A stretch of DNA of 64,000 nucleotides from Emcibacter sp. (GTDB lineage Bacteria > Pseudomonadota > Alphaproteobacteria > Sphingomonadales > Emcibacteraceae). The first letter of the stretch is position 1, and each line of letters begins with the position of its first letter. This document shows, piece by piece, positions 18,713 through 27,265 of this stretch. The notes beneath the pieces were generated by a model. It saw nothing but the letters and a program-made list of their open reading frames with translations. It did no database searches and had not been told where the DNA came from. The translations under genes were made by a program, and so were the position numbers. The stretch lies in NCBI GenBank assembly GCA_021774785.1, contig JAJFIQ010000026.1, positions 248,001-312,000 on the forward strand, in the 5' to 3' direction.

Positions 18713-19933
18713 TCAGTGGCCGAAATCATCTTCCGGATAGGCTGAGATCTTATGTATAGACAGATCAGCCCCGATAAATTCTTCTTCTTCACTAAGCCGG
18801 ATACCAACTGTTTTTTTCAGCAGCCCATAAACCACAAAACCAAACAACCCCCCAATGGCAACACCCGTCAATGACCCTACCAATTGAGACATAAATGTTA
18901 CTCCGCCAAGGCCCCACAACCTTTCCATGCCGAAAATACCCGCCGCGATACCACCCCACAGGCCACAAAGCCCATGCAGGGGCCAAACACCCAACACATC
19001 ATCCACTTTCAGAACATTCTGTACATAGATGAATGCCTTGACAAAAACCACCCCGGCAATAGCCCCCGTGACCAAGGCCCCAAGGGGATGCATGATGTCT
19101 GATCCGGCACAGACCGCCACCAGTCCCGCCAGCGCCCCGTTATGAACAAAACCCGGGTCATTACGTCCCGCCACAGACGCCGCCAGCAAACCACCAACCA
19201 TGGCAAGCAGGCTATTCACAGCCACCAGACCACTGGCCCCGGCCACCGCCTGTGCGCTCATCACATTAAAGCCGAACCAACCAATGCAAAGAATCCACGA
19301 CCCCAGAGCCAGAAAAGGAATATTGGACGGCGGAATACCCACCACTGTTCCATTTTTACGGTAATGACCCTGCCTTGCACCAAGCATTATAACCGCGCCA
19401 AGAGCCAGCCAGCCACCCATGGCGTGAACCACAATGGAACCGGCAAAATCATGGAAAGGCGCACCGAACATTTCTGTCATCATATCTTGAAAGCCCAGAC
19501 GGGACCCCCAGACCATGCCCTCAAACATAGGATAGACCAGCCCGACAAAAACCGCAGAGGCCGCCAGTTGCGGGTTAAATTTGGCCCGCTCCGCAATACC
19601 GCCGGAAATAATCGCGGGAACAGCCGCTGCAAAGGTCATGAGAAAGAAGAATTTCACCAAGGTAAAGCCGTTAGGGGCAAAATCGGCGCCCCCGCCACTT
19701 ATTTCCGCGGCACTGCCCAGAAAGCTGACACCATAAGCCACCGTATAACCAATGAAGAAATAGGCCAGCGTAGATACGGCAAAATCCGTAATGATCTTAA
19801 GCAAGGCGTTGACCTGATTCTTTTTACGCACCGTGCCCACTTCCAGAAAAGCAAACCCCGCATGCATGGCAAAAACCAATATGGCTCCGATCAATACAAA
19901 AAAAACGTCTGTGCCGTTATGTATGGCCTCCAT
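18713..19933 (-). CDS. amt: Ammonium transporter (Amt), second copy
   Basis: An Amt/MEP/Rh channel of about 406 residues, with 11 membrane helices and no cleaved signal peptide, unlike the upstream amtB. The pore histidines are in DFAGSIVVHAMGGW and WPLHGLCGLWGG. It ends with a short cytoplasmic tail. Two starts are possible (GTG 19936, ATG 19933); the ATG with AAGGG upstream is preferred. It lies downstream of glnK-amtB but has its own sigma-54-like element (19975-19990), and a hairpin in between may block read-through. A separate, nitrogen-controlled Amt gene is therefore likely. It lacks its own PII gene and probably uses the GlnK encoded upstream. Confidence 0.9.
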   Translation of the reverse strand: MEAIHNGTDVFFVLIGAILVFAMHAGFAFLEVGTVRKKNQVNALLKIITDFAVSTLAYFFIGYTVAYGVSFLGSAAEISGGGADFAPNGFTLVKFFFLMTFAAAVPAIISGGIAERAKFNPQLAASAVFVGLVYPMFEGMVWGSRLGFQDMMTEMFGAPFHDFAGSIVVHAMGGWLALGAVIMLGARQGHYRKNGTVVGIPPSNIPFLALGSWILCIGWFGFNVMSAQAVAGASGLVAVNSLLAMVGGLLAASVAGRNDPGFVHNGALAGLVAVCAGSDIMHPLGALVTGAIAGVVFVKAFIYVQNVLKVDDVLGVWPLHGLCGLWGGIAAGIFGMERLWGLGGVTFMSQLVGSLTGVAIGGLFGFVVYGLLKKTVGIRLSEEEEFIGADLSIHKISAYPEDDFGH

Positions 19934-19974
19934 CACTAAATTCCCTTGGTTATTGTAATTTACCCCTTACTTAC

Positions 19975-19990
19975 ATCAAGAAACATGCCA
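19975..19990 (-). promoter_or_regulatory. Sigma-54-like promoter of the second amt gene
   Basis: On the minus strand TGGCATG-TTTC-TTGAT lies about 40 bp before the start codon. The sigma-54 consensus is TGGCACG-N4-TTGCW. The GG at -24 is kept; the -12 reads GA instead of GC. The same deviation occurs upstream of glnK, which argues for function. Confidence 0.5.
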
Positions 19991-20091
19991 AATGAATTCT
20001 GGCAAAATTCTGCGGATTTTAATGTAAAATGATCAAAATATAGTCATAGCCTCCGCTATCGCATAGGCAGCCGCCCAATATTTAGGCAAGC

Positions 20092-20144
20092 AAATTCCCC
20101 CACCTCGGAGACAATCAACGAGTCACCTGAGAAGGGGGAAATTT
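20092..20144 (-). other. Long imperfect hairpin between the two ammonium transporter genes
   Basis: The arms AAATTCCCCC and GGGGGAAATTT (one-base bulge) enclose about 32 nt that can pair further (CTC with GAG). It lies about 30 bp after the amtB stop. No U-tract follows on the minus strand, so it is a poor Rho-independent terminator. It could stabilise the 3' end of the glnK-amtB message or attenuate read-through. Confidence 0.4.
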
Positions 20145-20172
20145 AATTTTAATTCAGATTTCAGACATAACC

Positions 20173-21492
20173 TTAAATTTTTTGCGAACCGATACCGAAC
20201 TCTGGATAAGCTTCCATACCAAGCTCGGCAAGATCACCACCTTTATGTTCGTCTTCTTCGCTAACCCGAATACCAACGGTATATTTCAGGGCGTACCAGA
20301 CTATCGTACTGGTGATCGACACGAAGGCACCAATAGCCGCAATTCCGGTAATCTGCGTCATCAGACTAGCCCCGTCATTGGTTAAGACGACCGCAAGTGT
20401 TCCCCAGATACCACAGACCAGATGAACCGGAATGGCACCAACCACATCATCTATCTGCAGCTTATCCAAAAGTGGTACTACAAAGACTACGATCGCCCCA
20501 CCAACAGCCCCGATCAGGATGGCTTCTCCAATGGTAGGCGTCAATGGCTCTGCTGTTATAGAAACCAGTCCCGCCAAGGCACCGTTCAGGATCATGGTCA
20601 AATCAACCTTCTTATAAAGCAGTTTGGTCAGACAAAGGGCTGTAACAACACCACCTGCCGCCGCCATATTGGTATTGACGAAAATCTGTGACACAGCCAC
20701 GGCATCAATAGCACTGCCCAGGGCAAGCTGTGATGCACCGTTAAAACCGAACCAGCCCAGCCACAGGATAAACATACCCAGAGTGGCCAAGGTCAGGGAG
20801 GAACCGGGTATGGGGCGCACTTGACCGTTCGGGCCATATTTTCCTTTCCGTGCGCCAAGTATGATGGCACCGGTCAATGCCGCCCAGCCACCAACAGAAT
20901 GGACAATTGTTGATCCGGCAAAGTCGGAAAAACCACTGACGCTCAACCAACCTGCACCCCATGTCCAAGCACCCTGAATAGGATATATAAATCCGGTCAG
21001 GACAATAACAAAGCCAAAGAACGGAAACATCTTGATACGTTCTGCCACCGTACCCGACACGATTGACGCCGCTGTAGCCACAAATACCATCTGGAAGAAC
21101 CAGTCAGAAGCCGACGAATAACCGCCCTCTGTATTGATAGCTTCAGAAGCCGCCGTTTCACCCGCATCCCATAGAGAGAAAGAGCCCATAAAACCACCAT
21201 CAACGCCGGAATACATCAGGTTATAACCAACCAGAAAATAAAGTATCCCTGCCAAGGCATACAGACCCACATTCTTCACGCACATGGTTGCCACATTCTT
21301 GGTCCGTACCAGACCCGCTTCCAACATACAAAATCCGGCTGCCATCCACATGACGAGGAAACCCCCTATCAAAAACAGCAGGCTGTTCAGAATATAGGCA
21401 ACTTCAGAATCCACGGCGGCATGTGCCGGTGCCATGGTCATGAGGCCCATGACTGTGGTCATCAGACCGGTTGTTAAAATTCTTTTTATCAT
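20173..21492 (-). CDS. amtB: Ammonium transporter AmtB
   Basis: A 439-residue Amt channel with an N-terminal signal peptide (MIKRILTTGLMTTVMGLMTM, cleavage after APAHA), as in enteric AmtB. Eleven membrane helices follow. The pore twin-histidine positions are in DFAGSTIVHSVGGW and IPVHLVCGIWGT, and the Amt signature AGFCMLEAGLVRTKN is present. The C-terminal tail KYTVGIRVSEEDEHKGGDL is the part contacted by PII. It starts 20 bp after glnK with AGGAG as ribosome site, forming the classic glnK-amtB operon driven by the sigma-54-like promoter at 21891-21906. Confidence 0.95.
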   Translation of the reverse strand: MIKRILTTGLMTTVMGLMTMAPAHAAVDSEVAYILNSLLFLIGGFLVMWMAAGFCMLEAGLVRTKNVATMCVKNVGLYALAGILYFLVGYNLMYSGVDGGFMGSFSLWDAGETAASEAINTEGGYSSASDWFFQMVFVATAASIVSGTVAERIKMFPFFGFVIVLTGFIYPIQGAWTWGAGWLSVSGFSDFAGSTIVHSVGGWAALTGAIILGARKGKYGPNGQVRPIPGSSLTLATLGMFILWLGWFGFNGASQLALGSAIDAVAVSQIFVNTNMAAAGGVVTALCLTKLLYKKVDLTMILNGALAGLVSITAEPLTPTIGEAILIGAVGGAIVVFVVPLLDKLQIDDVVGAIPVHLVCGIWGTLAVVLTNDGASLMTQITGIAAIGAFVSITSTIVWYALKYTVGIRVSEEDEHKGGDLAELGMEAYPEFGIGSQKI

Positions 21493-21512
21493 CTTCTTAC
21501 TCCTAAAGTGCC

Positions 21513-21851
21513 CTAAAGGGCTTCATCACCTATTTCACCAGTTCTAATTCTCATGGCTTGCTCAAGATCAAACTCGAAAATCTTGCCGTCGCCGAACTCA
21601 CCGGTATGGGCTGCCTGACGCAACGCTTCGCGCACGGCTTCCACCAGATTATCGGGAATGGCAAGTTCCAGCCGAAGCTTTGGCACAAAAGCCACCTCAT
21701 ATTCAGCACCCCGATAAATCTCCGAATGGCCCTTTTGGCGACCATAGCCTTTAACCTCGCTAACGGTTAAACCCATCACGCCAACATCGTTCAATGCCTG
21801 CCTGACATCATAAAGTTTAAAGGGCTTGATTATTGCGGTAATCATTTTCAT
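21513..21851 (-). CDS. glnK: Nitrogen regulatory PII protein GlnK
   Basis: A 112-residue PII protein, the standard family length when started at the ATG at 21851 with AGAGAGG upstream; the longer reading to 21902 would begin inside the promoter. The T-loop GHSEIYRGAEYEVAFVPK contains the Tyr51 uridylylation site, and the C-terminal TGEIGDEAL motif is complete. GlnK binds ATP/ADP and 2-oxoglutarate and blocks AmtB when nitrogen is plentiful. It is first in the glnK-amtB operon. A sigma-54-like promoter about 40 bp upstream suggests NtrC control. Confidence 0.96.
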   Translation of the reverse strand: MKMITAIIKPFKLYDVRQALNDVGVMGLTVSEVKGYGRQKGHSEIYRGAEYEVAFVPKLRLELAIPDNLVEAVREALRQAAHTGEFGDGKIFEFDLEQAMRIRTGEIGDEAL

Positions 21852-21890
21852 CTGTTTTCCTCTCTTTACTTCAAACAATATCCATAACCA

Positions 21891-21906
21891 TTCAAGAGCC
21901 ATGCCA
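21891..21906 (-). promoter_or_regulatory. Sigma-54-like promoter of glnK-amtB
   Basis: TGGCATG-GCTC-TTGAA on the minus strand matches TGGCACG-N4-TTGCW except for the last base of the -24 hexamer and the -12 C. The predicted start point is near 21880, giving a 5' leader of about 30 nt before the ATG at 21851. It shares its deviations with the second amt promoter. Confidence 0.5.
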
Positions 21907-21994
21907 ATTTTAAAACCATCTACTATCCTCTTGAAATATTTGGATTTTTTAGATTCACAGAAGACGGAGCGTTCCCTTAAGTTGCCTTTTATTT

Positions 21995-22017
21995 AGCCAT
22001 ATATATTTAATGGCTAT
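21995..22017. other. Inverted repeat upstream of ubiH
   Basis: TAGCCAT and ATGGCTA are perfect 7-bp arms around a 9-nt AT spacer, in the 220-bp gap between glnK and the divergent ubiH. It could be a regulator site or an RNA hairpin in the ubiH leader. No stronger reading is possible. Confidence 0.3.
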
Positions 22018-22072
22018 TATTTAGGCATTTAATTTTTATTGCTGTCATCCCTTGAGAAGCGTAAAAAGAACC

Positions 22073-23296
22073 ATGAAAAAAATGAGCCTTGAAAAATTTG
22101 ATGTGGTTATATCCGGCGGTGGCGTGGTTGGCATGACACTGGCCTGTGCACTGGCCCAGAATGCTATCACGGTCGCCTTGGTGGAATATACTGATATTGC
22201 GGCCAGCCTTAACAATGAATTCGATGGCCGGTCCTATGCCATTTCCTATGCTCCCTATGTGATGCTGGAAACGCTGGATCTGTGGAATAAGGTGGGGCGG
22301 GAGGCCCAGCCGATCAATGAAATTCATATTACTGATGGCCACTCCCCCCTATTCCTACATTTTGATGAAAGAGATTTGGGTGACGGTCCGCTCGGACAAA
22401 TGGTTGAAGTACGGCATCTGCGCAGCGGGCTATTTGAAGCCGTTTCAAAGAATGAAAATATCACATTGATTAACCCGGACCATATTACGGATATGAATAG
22501 CACACTGGGAGCCAGCCACCTTACCCTCGATAGCGGCCGCGAGCTTACCTGTGCGCTTGTGATATGTGCCGAAGGACGACAATCCCCCCTGCGTGAGAGA
22601 ATGGGCATTAAAATTCAAAGCTGGAATTACAAGCAAACCGCCATTGTCACCACGGTACAGCATGACCATGACCATGGGGGTACGGCTTACGAACGTTTTT
22701 ACCCCAGCGGCCCTTTTGCCATCCTGCCGCTACGTGACAGGCGGTCTTCCATTGTCTGGTGCGAACCGCCGGAACAGGCAAAGGTGATAATGAACCTGTC
22801 AGATGCGGCCTTTAATGCAGAGCTTACAAAGAAATTCGGCGCCTTTCTGGGTGACGTGAAACATCTGGGCCTGCGCTGGTCTTATCCGCTCACATCCCAA
22901 CTGGCCGATGACTATCTGGGGGAGCGTTTCTGTCTGATCGGTGATGCGTCCCACGGCATTCACCCCATAGCAGGACAGGGCTTTAATCTGGGGCTGCGCG
23001 ATATTGCCGCCCTTGCCGAAGTGCTGGTGGATGCCAAACGTCTTGGCGGTGATCTGGGGTCGGAATTCACGCTGGAGCGTTATGTGCGCTGGCGCAGAAC
23101 CGATAATAATATACTGGCCCTTGGCATGGATACCTTAACCCGTTTCTTTTCCAACGATATCACCCCGATTCGCCTTGCGCGCCAAATCGGCCTCAGCATT
23201 GTCGGCGAAATCCCACCACTCAAGAAATTTTTCATGCGCCATGCAAGGGGGACCGTAGGCAAACTACCTAAACTCCTCAGGGGTGAGAAGCTTTAG
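22073..23296 (+). CDS. ubiH: UbiH/UbiF-family FAD hydroxylase of ubiquinone synthesis
   Basis: A roughly 407-residue FAD monooxygenase of the ubiquinone hydroxylase family, which hydroxylates the benzoquinone precursor ring using NAD(P)H and O2. It has the Rossmann motif [12 protein letters not shown] near the N-terminus, [11 protein letters not shown] as the DG-type motif, and the signature [21 protein letters not shown]. The ATG at 22073 is chosen; the TTG at 22052 upstream has no support. Which ring position it attacks cannot be told from sequence. It is divergent from glnK. A palindromic repeat follows its stop. Confidence 0.88.
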   Translation: MKKMSLEKFDVVISGGGVVGMTLACALAQNAITVALVEYTDIAASLNNEFDGRSYAISYAPYVMLETLDLWNKVGREAQPINEIHITDGHSPLFLHFDERDLGDGPLGQMVEVRHLRSGLFEAVSKNENITLINPDHITDMNSTLGASHLTLDSGRELTCALVICAEGRQSPLRERMGIKIQSWNYKQTAIVTTVQHDHDHGGTAYERFYPSGPFAILPLRDRRSSIVWCEPPEQAKVIMNLSDAAFNAELTKKFGAFLGDVKHLGLRWSYPLTSQLADDYLGERFCLIGDASHGIHPIAGQGFNLGLRDIAALAEVLVDAKRLGGDLGSEFTLERYVRWRRTDNNILALGMDTLTRFFSNDITPIRLARQIGLSIVGEIPPLKKFFMRHARGTVGKLPKLLRGEKL

Positions 23297-23334
23297 GTTT
23301 ATCCCCAATCCGTCACTTTGGGAATTCCAACGTC

Positions 23335-23355
23335 ACCCCGGACTTGATCCGGGGT
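23335..23355. repeat. REP-like palindrome, possible bidirectional terminator
   Basis: ACCCCGGA-CTTGA-TCCGGGGT is an 8-bp perfect stem with a 5-nt loop, in the 127-bp gap between the convergent ubiH and Trm112-like genes. I remember nearly the same GTCACCCCGGACTTGATC motif as a common dispersed intergenic repeat in alphaproteobacterial genomes. This is the only copy in the window. Confidence 0.6.
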
Positions 23356-23423
23356 CCATTTGTCAACCCATTCAACATGCCGCCACTATGTAAACATACC
23401 CACTTCTTGACAAACAATTCCCC

Positions 23424-23636
23424 CTATTCCTTGTCAATCTCCCGGGCTTCTTCCACCAGCATGATCGGGATGCCGTCGCGGATGGGAAAGGCGAGTCCCG
23501 CTTTATCACTGATCAATTCACCGGCAGCAGCAGCATAGCGCAAGCTGGTTTTGGTCAGGGGACAGGCCAGTAACTCCAGTAGTTTGGGGTCAACCTTGCC
23601 AAAATTTATTTTTGAATTTTTTGTCGTTTTTGTCAT
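23424..23636 (-). CDS. Trm112 family protein
   Basis: A 70-residue small protein of the Trm112/YcaR family. Recognisable parts are [16 protein letters not shown] and the C-terminal [19 protein letters not shown]. Bacterial members are thought to act as small partner or folding factors, in eukaryotes for methyltransferases. It has only one cysteine, lacking the zinc-like cysteine set of other members; this reduced form is common in Alphaproteobacteria as far as I recall. It begins 11 bp after the LON-domain gene, in one unit with the thioredoxin gene. Confidence 0.88.
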   Translation of the reverse strand: MTKTTKNSKINFGKVDPKLLELLACPLTKTSLRYAAAAGELISDKAGLAFPIRDGIPIMLVEEAREIDKE

Positions 23637-23647
23637 TCATCTATCCG

Positions 23648-24340
23648 TCATTGTAATATTCTATCCGTGGATGCCGCCTGACCACCAGAAATATCAAAAT
23701 CCATTATTTTAAGCATTAAATCAACCCGGTCTTTCAAGGTAACTATTTCCAACAGTGCCTGTTTCTCGGAAGCATCAAAGGGACAAACCATGGCAAGCGC
23801 ATTGACCAGTTCCTCATCACAGGCCTTTTCCAAGGATTCCCAGCGGGGAATGATATTGTAAAGCTTTAAATATTTATCCACGGTCAGGACCAGTTTCTGA
23901 CGCGGTGTGTCATCTGCACGCAGGGGGGCTGCACAATCCTGATCAAAGCGATCATAAAGCACCCGAACCTGCCTGAATGTCTGGACCATGGGCAATTCTT
24001 CCACAATATCAAAACGACTTAACCCGGTAAGTAACAGGGTAATGCCACCATCCTTATTGTCGGTAAGGTCGGAGATCATGCCGACGCAGCCTGTGGTATA
24101 AAGTGGTCGGCCACGGGGGGCTGTACCAAATTGATCGCTACCTTCCTGATCTTCCAGCGGAGAAACAGACGGCTGAACCATCCCAATAAGACCATTCTTT
24201 TCCCGGGCATGATAAACCATATCCAGATAACGGGACTCAAAAACATTCAACGGCAAATGACCTTTAGGCAGCAACAATACCCCGGTTAAAGGAAAAACCG
24301 GTAGTACGTCAGGCAATCGTTCCAATTCAAACAAAGTCAT
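23648..24340 (-). CDS. LON peptidase substrate-binding-domain protein
   Basis: A 230-residue stand-alone LON N-terminal domain. The opening LPVFPLTGVLLLPKGHLPLNVFESRYLDMV is the family hallmark. There is no AAA or serine-lysine protease part. Such proteins are usually conserved single-domain proteins of uncertain function, perhaps binding unfolded clients. The gene lies 10 bp after the CnoX-like gene and 11 bp before the Trm112 gene, so the three form an operon with a protein-quality-control flavour. GAGG just before the ATG is very close to the start. Confidence 0.88.
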   Translation of the reverse strand: MTLFELERLPDVLPVFPLTGVLLLPKGHLPLNVFESRYLDMVYHAREKNGLIGMVQPSVSPLEDQEGSDQFGTAPRGRPLYTTGCVGMISDLTDNKDGGITLLLTGLSRFDIVEELPMVQTFRQVRVLYDRFDQDCAAPLRADDTPRQKLVLTVDKYLKLYNIIPRWESLEKACDEELVNALAMVCPFDASEKQALLEIVTLKDRVDLMLKIMDFDISGGQAASTDRILQ

Positions 24341-24350
24341 CTACCTCGCA

Positions 24351-25256
24351 TCAGGAGAATAGGATACTCGACAATTTTTTACGAACCCTCACTGTGAAGG
24401 GTTCCATGGGACCAACAATTTCGAAAAACTTTACCAACTGTTTGCGCGCACCGTCCTCGTCCCAAGCCCTGTCACGAGATACAATTTCCAGCAGATGATC
24501 CGCCGCCGCATCCTGTTCGCCCTTGGCCCATAAAATTAGCGCCAGATCAAAACGAGCCTGATGATTATTTTCATCGGCTGCAACAGCTTTTTCCAGCGCG
24601 CCTGCATCGCCAAGGTCAGACATCTGACCCGCCATATCCAGTGCCGCCCGGGCTGCAATGATTGCGGCATGATTTTCATGCTGCTTGGGCGTATTGCTCA
24701 ACACCGTTCCGGCATTGTCCATATCATCCAACTTGATCAGACATTGAGCAAGTCCGGCAATGGCCTCCGGGTTATCAGCCTCGGTCTGCAAAATTTCTGA
24801 ATATAATCCACCAGCACTCTGATAGTCGCCTTCTTCAAACAGAAGAGCCGCTTGCTCAGTCATTTGTTCTATGGGCGAAGGCTGCATTTCGGGTGCAAAA
24901 CGTGAAATGAACTCCTTGACCTCGGCTTCCGGTTTCACACCGGCAAAAGCATCCACGGGTCGCTGTCCCGAAAAGACCACTACCGTCGGTACTGACTGAA
25001 TTTTCATCTGAGAGGCCAATTGCTGATTTTTCTCAAAATCAACCCGAACCATATGGACCGCACCGCCAGCCTGATTGATGATTTTTTCCAGTATCGGCAT
25101 GAGTTGCTTACAATTTTCTGACCATTCAGAATGAAAGCTGACCAGTACCGGTACCGTCATAGATTTTTCGATCACATCCGTCATAAAAGTGGACATGTCG
25201 GCATCTTTAATCAAGGCGCCCTTGTCATTATTCTCTGGCCCGTCAACGTCCTGCAT
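24351..25256 (-). CDS. cnoX: CnoX-like thioredoxin-fold/TPR chaperone
   Basis: A 301-residue protein: thioredoxin fold (about 25-130), then a TPR region (about 135-290). In place of WCxxC it has WSENC, keeping only the second cysteine, as in E. coli CnoX (YbbN). Normal redox activity is therefore not expected. CnoX binds unfolded or oxidised proteins and hands them to GroEL or DnaK. The cis-proline motif IQSVPTVVVFSGQRPVD is intact. The ribosome site AAGGAA is good. It is the first gene of a unit with the LON-domain and Trm112 genes. Confidence 0.85.
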   Translation of the reverse strand: MQDVDGPENNDKGALIKDADMSTFMTDVIEKSMTVPVLVSFHSEWSENCKQLMPILEKIINQAGGAVHMVRVDFEKNQQLASQMKIQSVPTVVVFSGQRPVDAFAGVKPEAEVKEFISRFAPEMQPSPIEQMTEQAALLFEEGDYQSAGGLYSEILQTEADNPEAIAGLAQCLIKLDDMDNAGTVLSNTPKQHENHAAIIAARAALDMAGQMSDLGDAGALEKAVAADENNHQARFDLALILWAKGEQDAAADHLLEIVSRDRAWDEDGARKQLVKFFEIVGPMEPFTVRVRKKLSSILFS

Positions 25257-25300
25257 ATAAATTCCTTAAATTAAAAACCAGCCTACCTTATAGACCCAAC

Positions 25301-25804
25301 TTACAGATTATCAAAATCCAAAACGAAAGGGTCAATCCCGAAATGAATGATAAATTTCATCAAATCTGATGAGCTTATTGTTGTCGTCGCCTCGTTATGG
25401 AGCGGATGATAATTCAATAGATCATGCTCCATCATCTGTTTGTCAAGGACCATAATAAGCTTTTTCGCGGATCCGTTAATCAGACAAAAAGGCGTCACCG
25501 ATCCCGGCGTCACCCCAAGCATGTCGACCATGGCCTCCGCACTAGCAAAACTCAAGCGTTTAGTGGGCAGCGCGCCTGATTTGAAAAGTCCGACCATATC
25601 CAGCGTCCGGTCTTCCAGTAGCACCACCAGCAAATATTGCCCCTTTTTATCTTTCAGAAACAGGCTTTTACAATGACCACCCGGTATTTCCCCACGCAGA
25701 TGACGGCTTTCCGCGACCGAATGTAGCGGCGGATGGCGGAAAGTTGTTGTTTCGATTCCCAGCCTTTTAAAGCATTCAAACAGATCCTGTTCACTGGCCG
25801 ACAT
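25301..25804 (-). CDS. proX: Prolyl-tRNA editing protein ProX (YbaK-like)
   Basis: A 167-residue freestanding aminoacyl-tRNA deacylase of the YbaK/INS-domain superfamily. It clears mischarged tRNA(Pro), typically Ala-tRNA(Pro). Characteristic segments are FRHPPLHSVAESRHLRGEIPGGHCKSLFLKD and VTPFCLINGSAKKLIMVLD. The ATG at 25804 has TAGGAAA 6 nt upstream and is preferred over the ATG at 25867, whose extra 21 residues look unlike family N-termini. Freestanding ProX is common in Alphaproteobacteria, where prolyl-tRNA synthetase often lacks the editing insert. Confidence 0.88.
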   Translation of the reverse strand: MSASEQDLFECFKRLGIETTTFRHPPLHSVAESRHLRGEIPGGHCKSLFLKDKKGQYLLVVLLEDRTLDMVGLFKSGALPTKRLSFASAEAMVDMLGVTPGSVTPFCLINGSAKKLIMVLDKQMMEHDLLNYHPLHNEATTTISSSDLMKFIIHFGIDPFVLDFDNL

Positions 25805-25894
25805 GAAATTTCCTATAGTAAGGGACTTAAATCCCCTTGTTTTTAGCGGAAAAAACCACCTTTGCATACAAATGATGTTTTTTTGAAATTACCC

Positions 25895-25922
25895 TTGATT
25901 TTGATAGTTTAATAGCTATTAT
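25895..25922 (+). promoter_or_regulatory. Promoter of the tRNA-Gly gene
   Basis: TTGATT (25895-25900) and TATTAT (25917-25922) with 16-nt spacing, about 40 bp before the mature tRNA 5' end. Confidence 0.5.
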
Positions 25923-25962
25923 CCGCCGCACAGTCACAAACGTGGCTAAATTATTTTGGAGT

Positions 25963-26037
<75 letters not shown>

Positions 26038-26038
26038 A

Positions 26039-26068
26039 AAAAATTTCTCACTAATTAACGAAATTTTT
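26039..26068. terminator. AT-rich inverted repeat behind the tRNA gene
   Basis: AAAAATTTC and GAAATTTTT form a perfect 9-bp stem with a 12-nt loop directly after the CCA end. The T-rich arm could serve as the U-tract for rightward termination of the tRNA transcript. It is also within reach of the HD-GYP gene from the other side. Confidence 0.5.
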
Positions 26069-26080
26069 GCAGGAAATGGC

Positions 26081-27238
26081 TCAATGCATTTCCACAGACA
26101 TATTATCCAATGTTGATTCTATGAATAAAGACAGAAAATGTTGATCAATATGGCCTGTCATAGACCGCATTATTTTGAAAGTCTTCTCAATAGACATGGC
26201 GTTCTTGTACGGCCGATCATCCGTTAAAGCACTGAAAATATCTATGATAGCCGCGATTCTGGCCAGATCATTTATTTGTATGCCTTTAAGGCCATTGGGG
26301 TAGCCTGTACCGTCAAGCTTTTCATGATGTTTCTCTGCTATTACCATAATATCTTCTGGAACATCTGACCGCGTTCTCAAAATATGAGATGTTTTGGTGA
26401 CATGGGATTTCATGATGGCCCATTCTTCGGCGTCTAATTTTCCCGGCTTATTCAAGACATCAAACGGTATCTCCAGCTTACCAAGGTCATGGACTATACC
26501 ACCCGCGGCCAAAATCTTAAGGTCATCGCCTTTAATCCCTATGTTGTCACCAAATTTGGTCAATAAAACAGATAGTTTAAGGCAATGGGAAAAAGTATAA
26601 CCATCAAACCCAACAAGGGAGTCCAGCAATTCCCGGCTTACACCCATTTGAATGCTTTCGATAATCGGGTTAGTATTTTCTTTGATATCTGAAAATATTA
26701 CATTCCCCCCGTTAGCAATAGTGTCTGGAATACTGTTAAACAGTGTAAAGCATCCTTCCATTGCCATCTTATTTACGGCGTCAATTTTAGTCCAACGGTC
26801 CCGCACTTTTTTATTAAGTAATGATGATAAGCCGTTTACCAGTTTTTTCCGGGAAAAAGGTCTTGATATTATCTCCGCATTATCCCAGTCGCCCAGAATT
26901 GCCGCCAAATCACTATTTATCGCTGAGGTAAGTCCTATAATTGGCAAATTTTTATTGTAAGCATTATTTCCAAGCGCATGTAATATTTTTATAGTATCAT
27001 TTTGGGAGACGGTATCATCAAGGACAATTGCTTTGAGCGGCATATCCAGTGAACTGTAATTAAATGAATTAAGGCGCCCAATTGCCATAACCTTGTAATG
27101 AGAACCAAAAGTCTTCATTCCGACATTAAGTAACTTGTCATTTGATGAAATAAGCAATACGGGCGCAATTGAATCGCCAAAGTCCCTTAAAGATTTGTCA
27201 TTATATTCAGGCACCTCAGCTAACGATTGCTGTGTCAT
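26081..27238 (-). CDS. HD-GYP domain protein with degenerate receiver domain
   Basis: A 385-residue protein started at the ATG at 27238, which has GGGGAA upstream; the ATG at 27259 lacks one. Residues about 15-130 look like a CheY receiver. An Asp is present in KAIVLDDTV, but the usual C-terminal Lys-Pro reads SRPFS, so phosphorylation is doubtful. Residues about 190-370 are an HD-GYP domain with the intact signature: HDLGK, HHEKLDGTGYP and the RPYKNAM helix. HD-GYP proteins hydrolyse cyclic di-GMP, linking it to motility, biofilm or cell-cycle decisions. A perfect 13-bp inverted repeat lies directly upstream. Confidence 0.9.
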   Translation of the reverse strand: MTQQSLAEVPEYNDKSLRDFGDSIAPVLLISSNDKLLNVGMKTFGSHYKVMAIGRLNSFNYSSLDMPLKAIVLDDTVSQNDTIKILHALGNNAYNKNLPIIGLTSAINSDLAAILGDWDNAEIISRPFSRKKLVNGLSSLLNKKVRDRWTKIDAVNKMAMEGCFTLFNSIPDTIANGGNVIFSDIKENTNPIIESIQMGVSRELLDSLVGFDGYTFSHCLKLSVLLTKFGDNIGIKGDDLKILAAGGIVHDLGKLEIPFDVLNKPGKLDAEEWAIMKSHVTKTSHILRTRSDVPEDIMVIAEKHHEKLDGTGYPNGLKGIQINDLARIAAIIDIFSALTDDRPYKNAMSIEKTFKIMRSMTGHIDQHFLSLFIESTLDNMSVEMH

Positions 27239-27265
27239 GATAATTCCCCAATCATTCATAGAGTT

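Noticed and set aside
19142-19939. Rightward 265-codon open frame opposite the second amt gene
   Set aside because: Antisense shadow of a conserved Amt gene; His-, Lys- and Arg-rich composition without recognisable features.
21513-21902. Longer PII protein starting at 21902
   Set aside because: The extra residues would be encoded across the sigma-54-like promoter, and the 112-residue form has the standard length and a good ribosome site.
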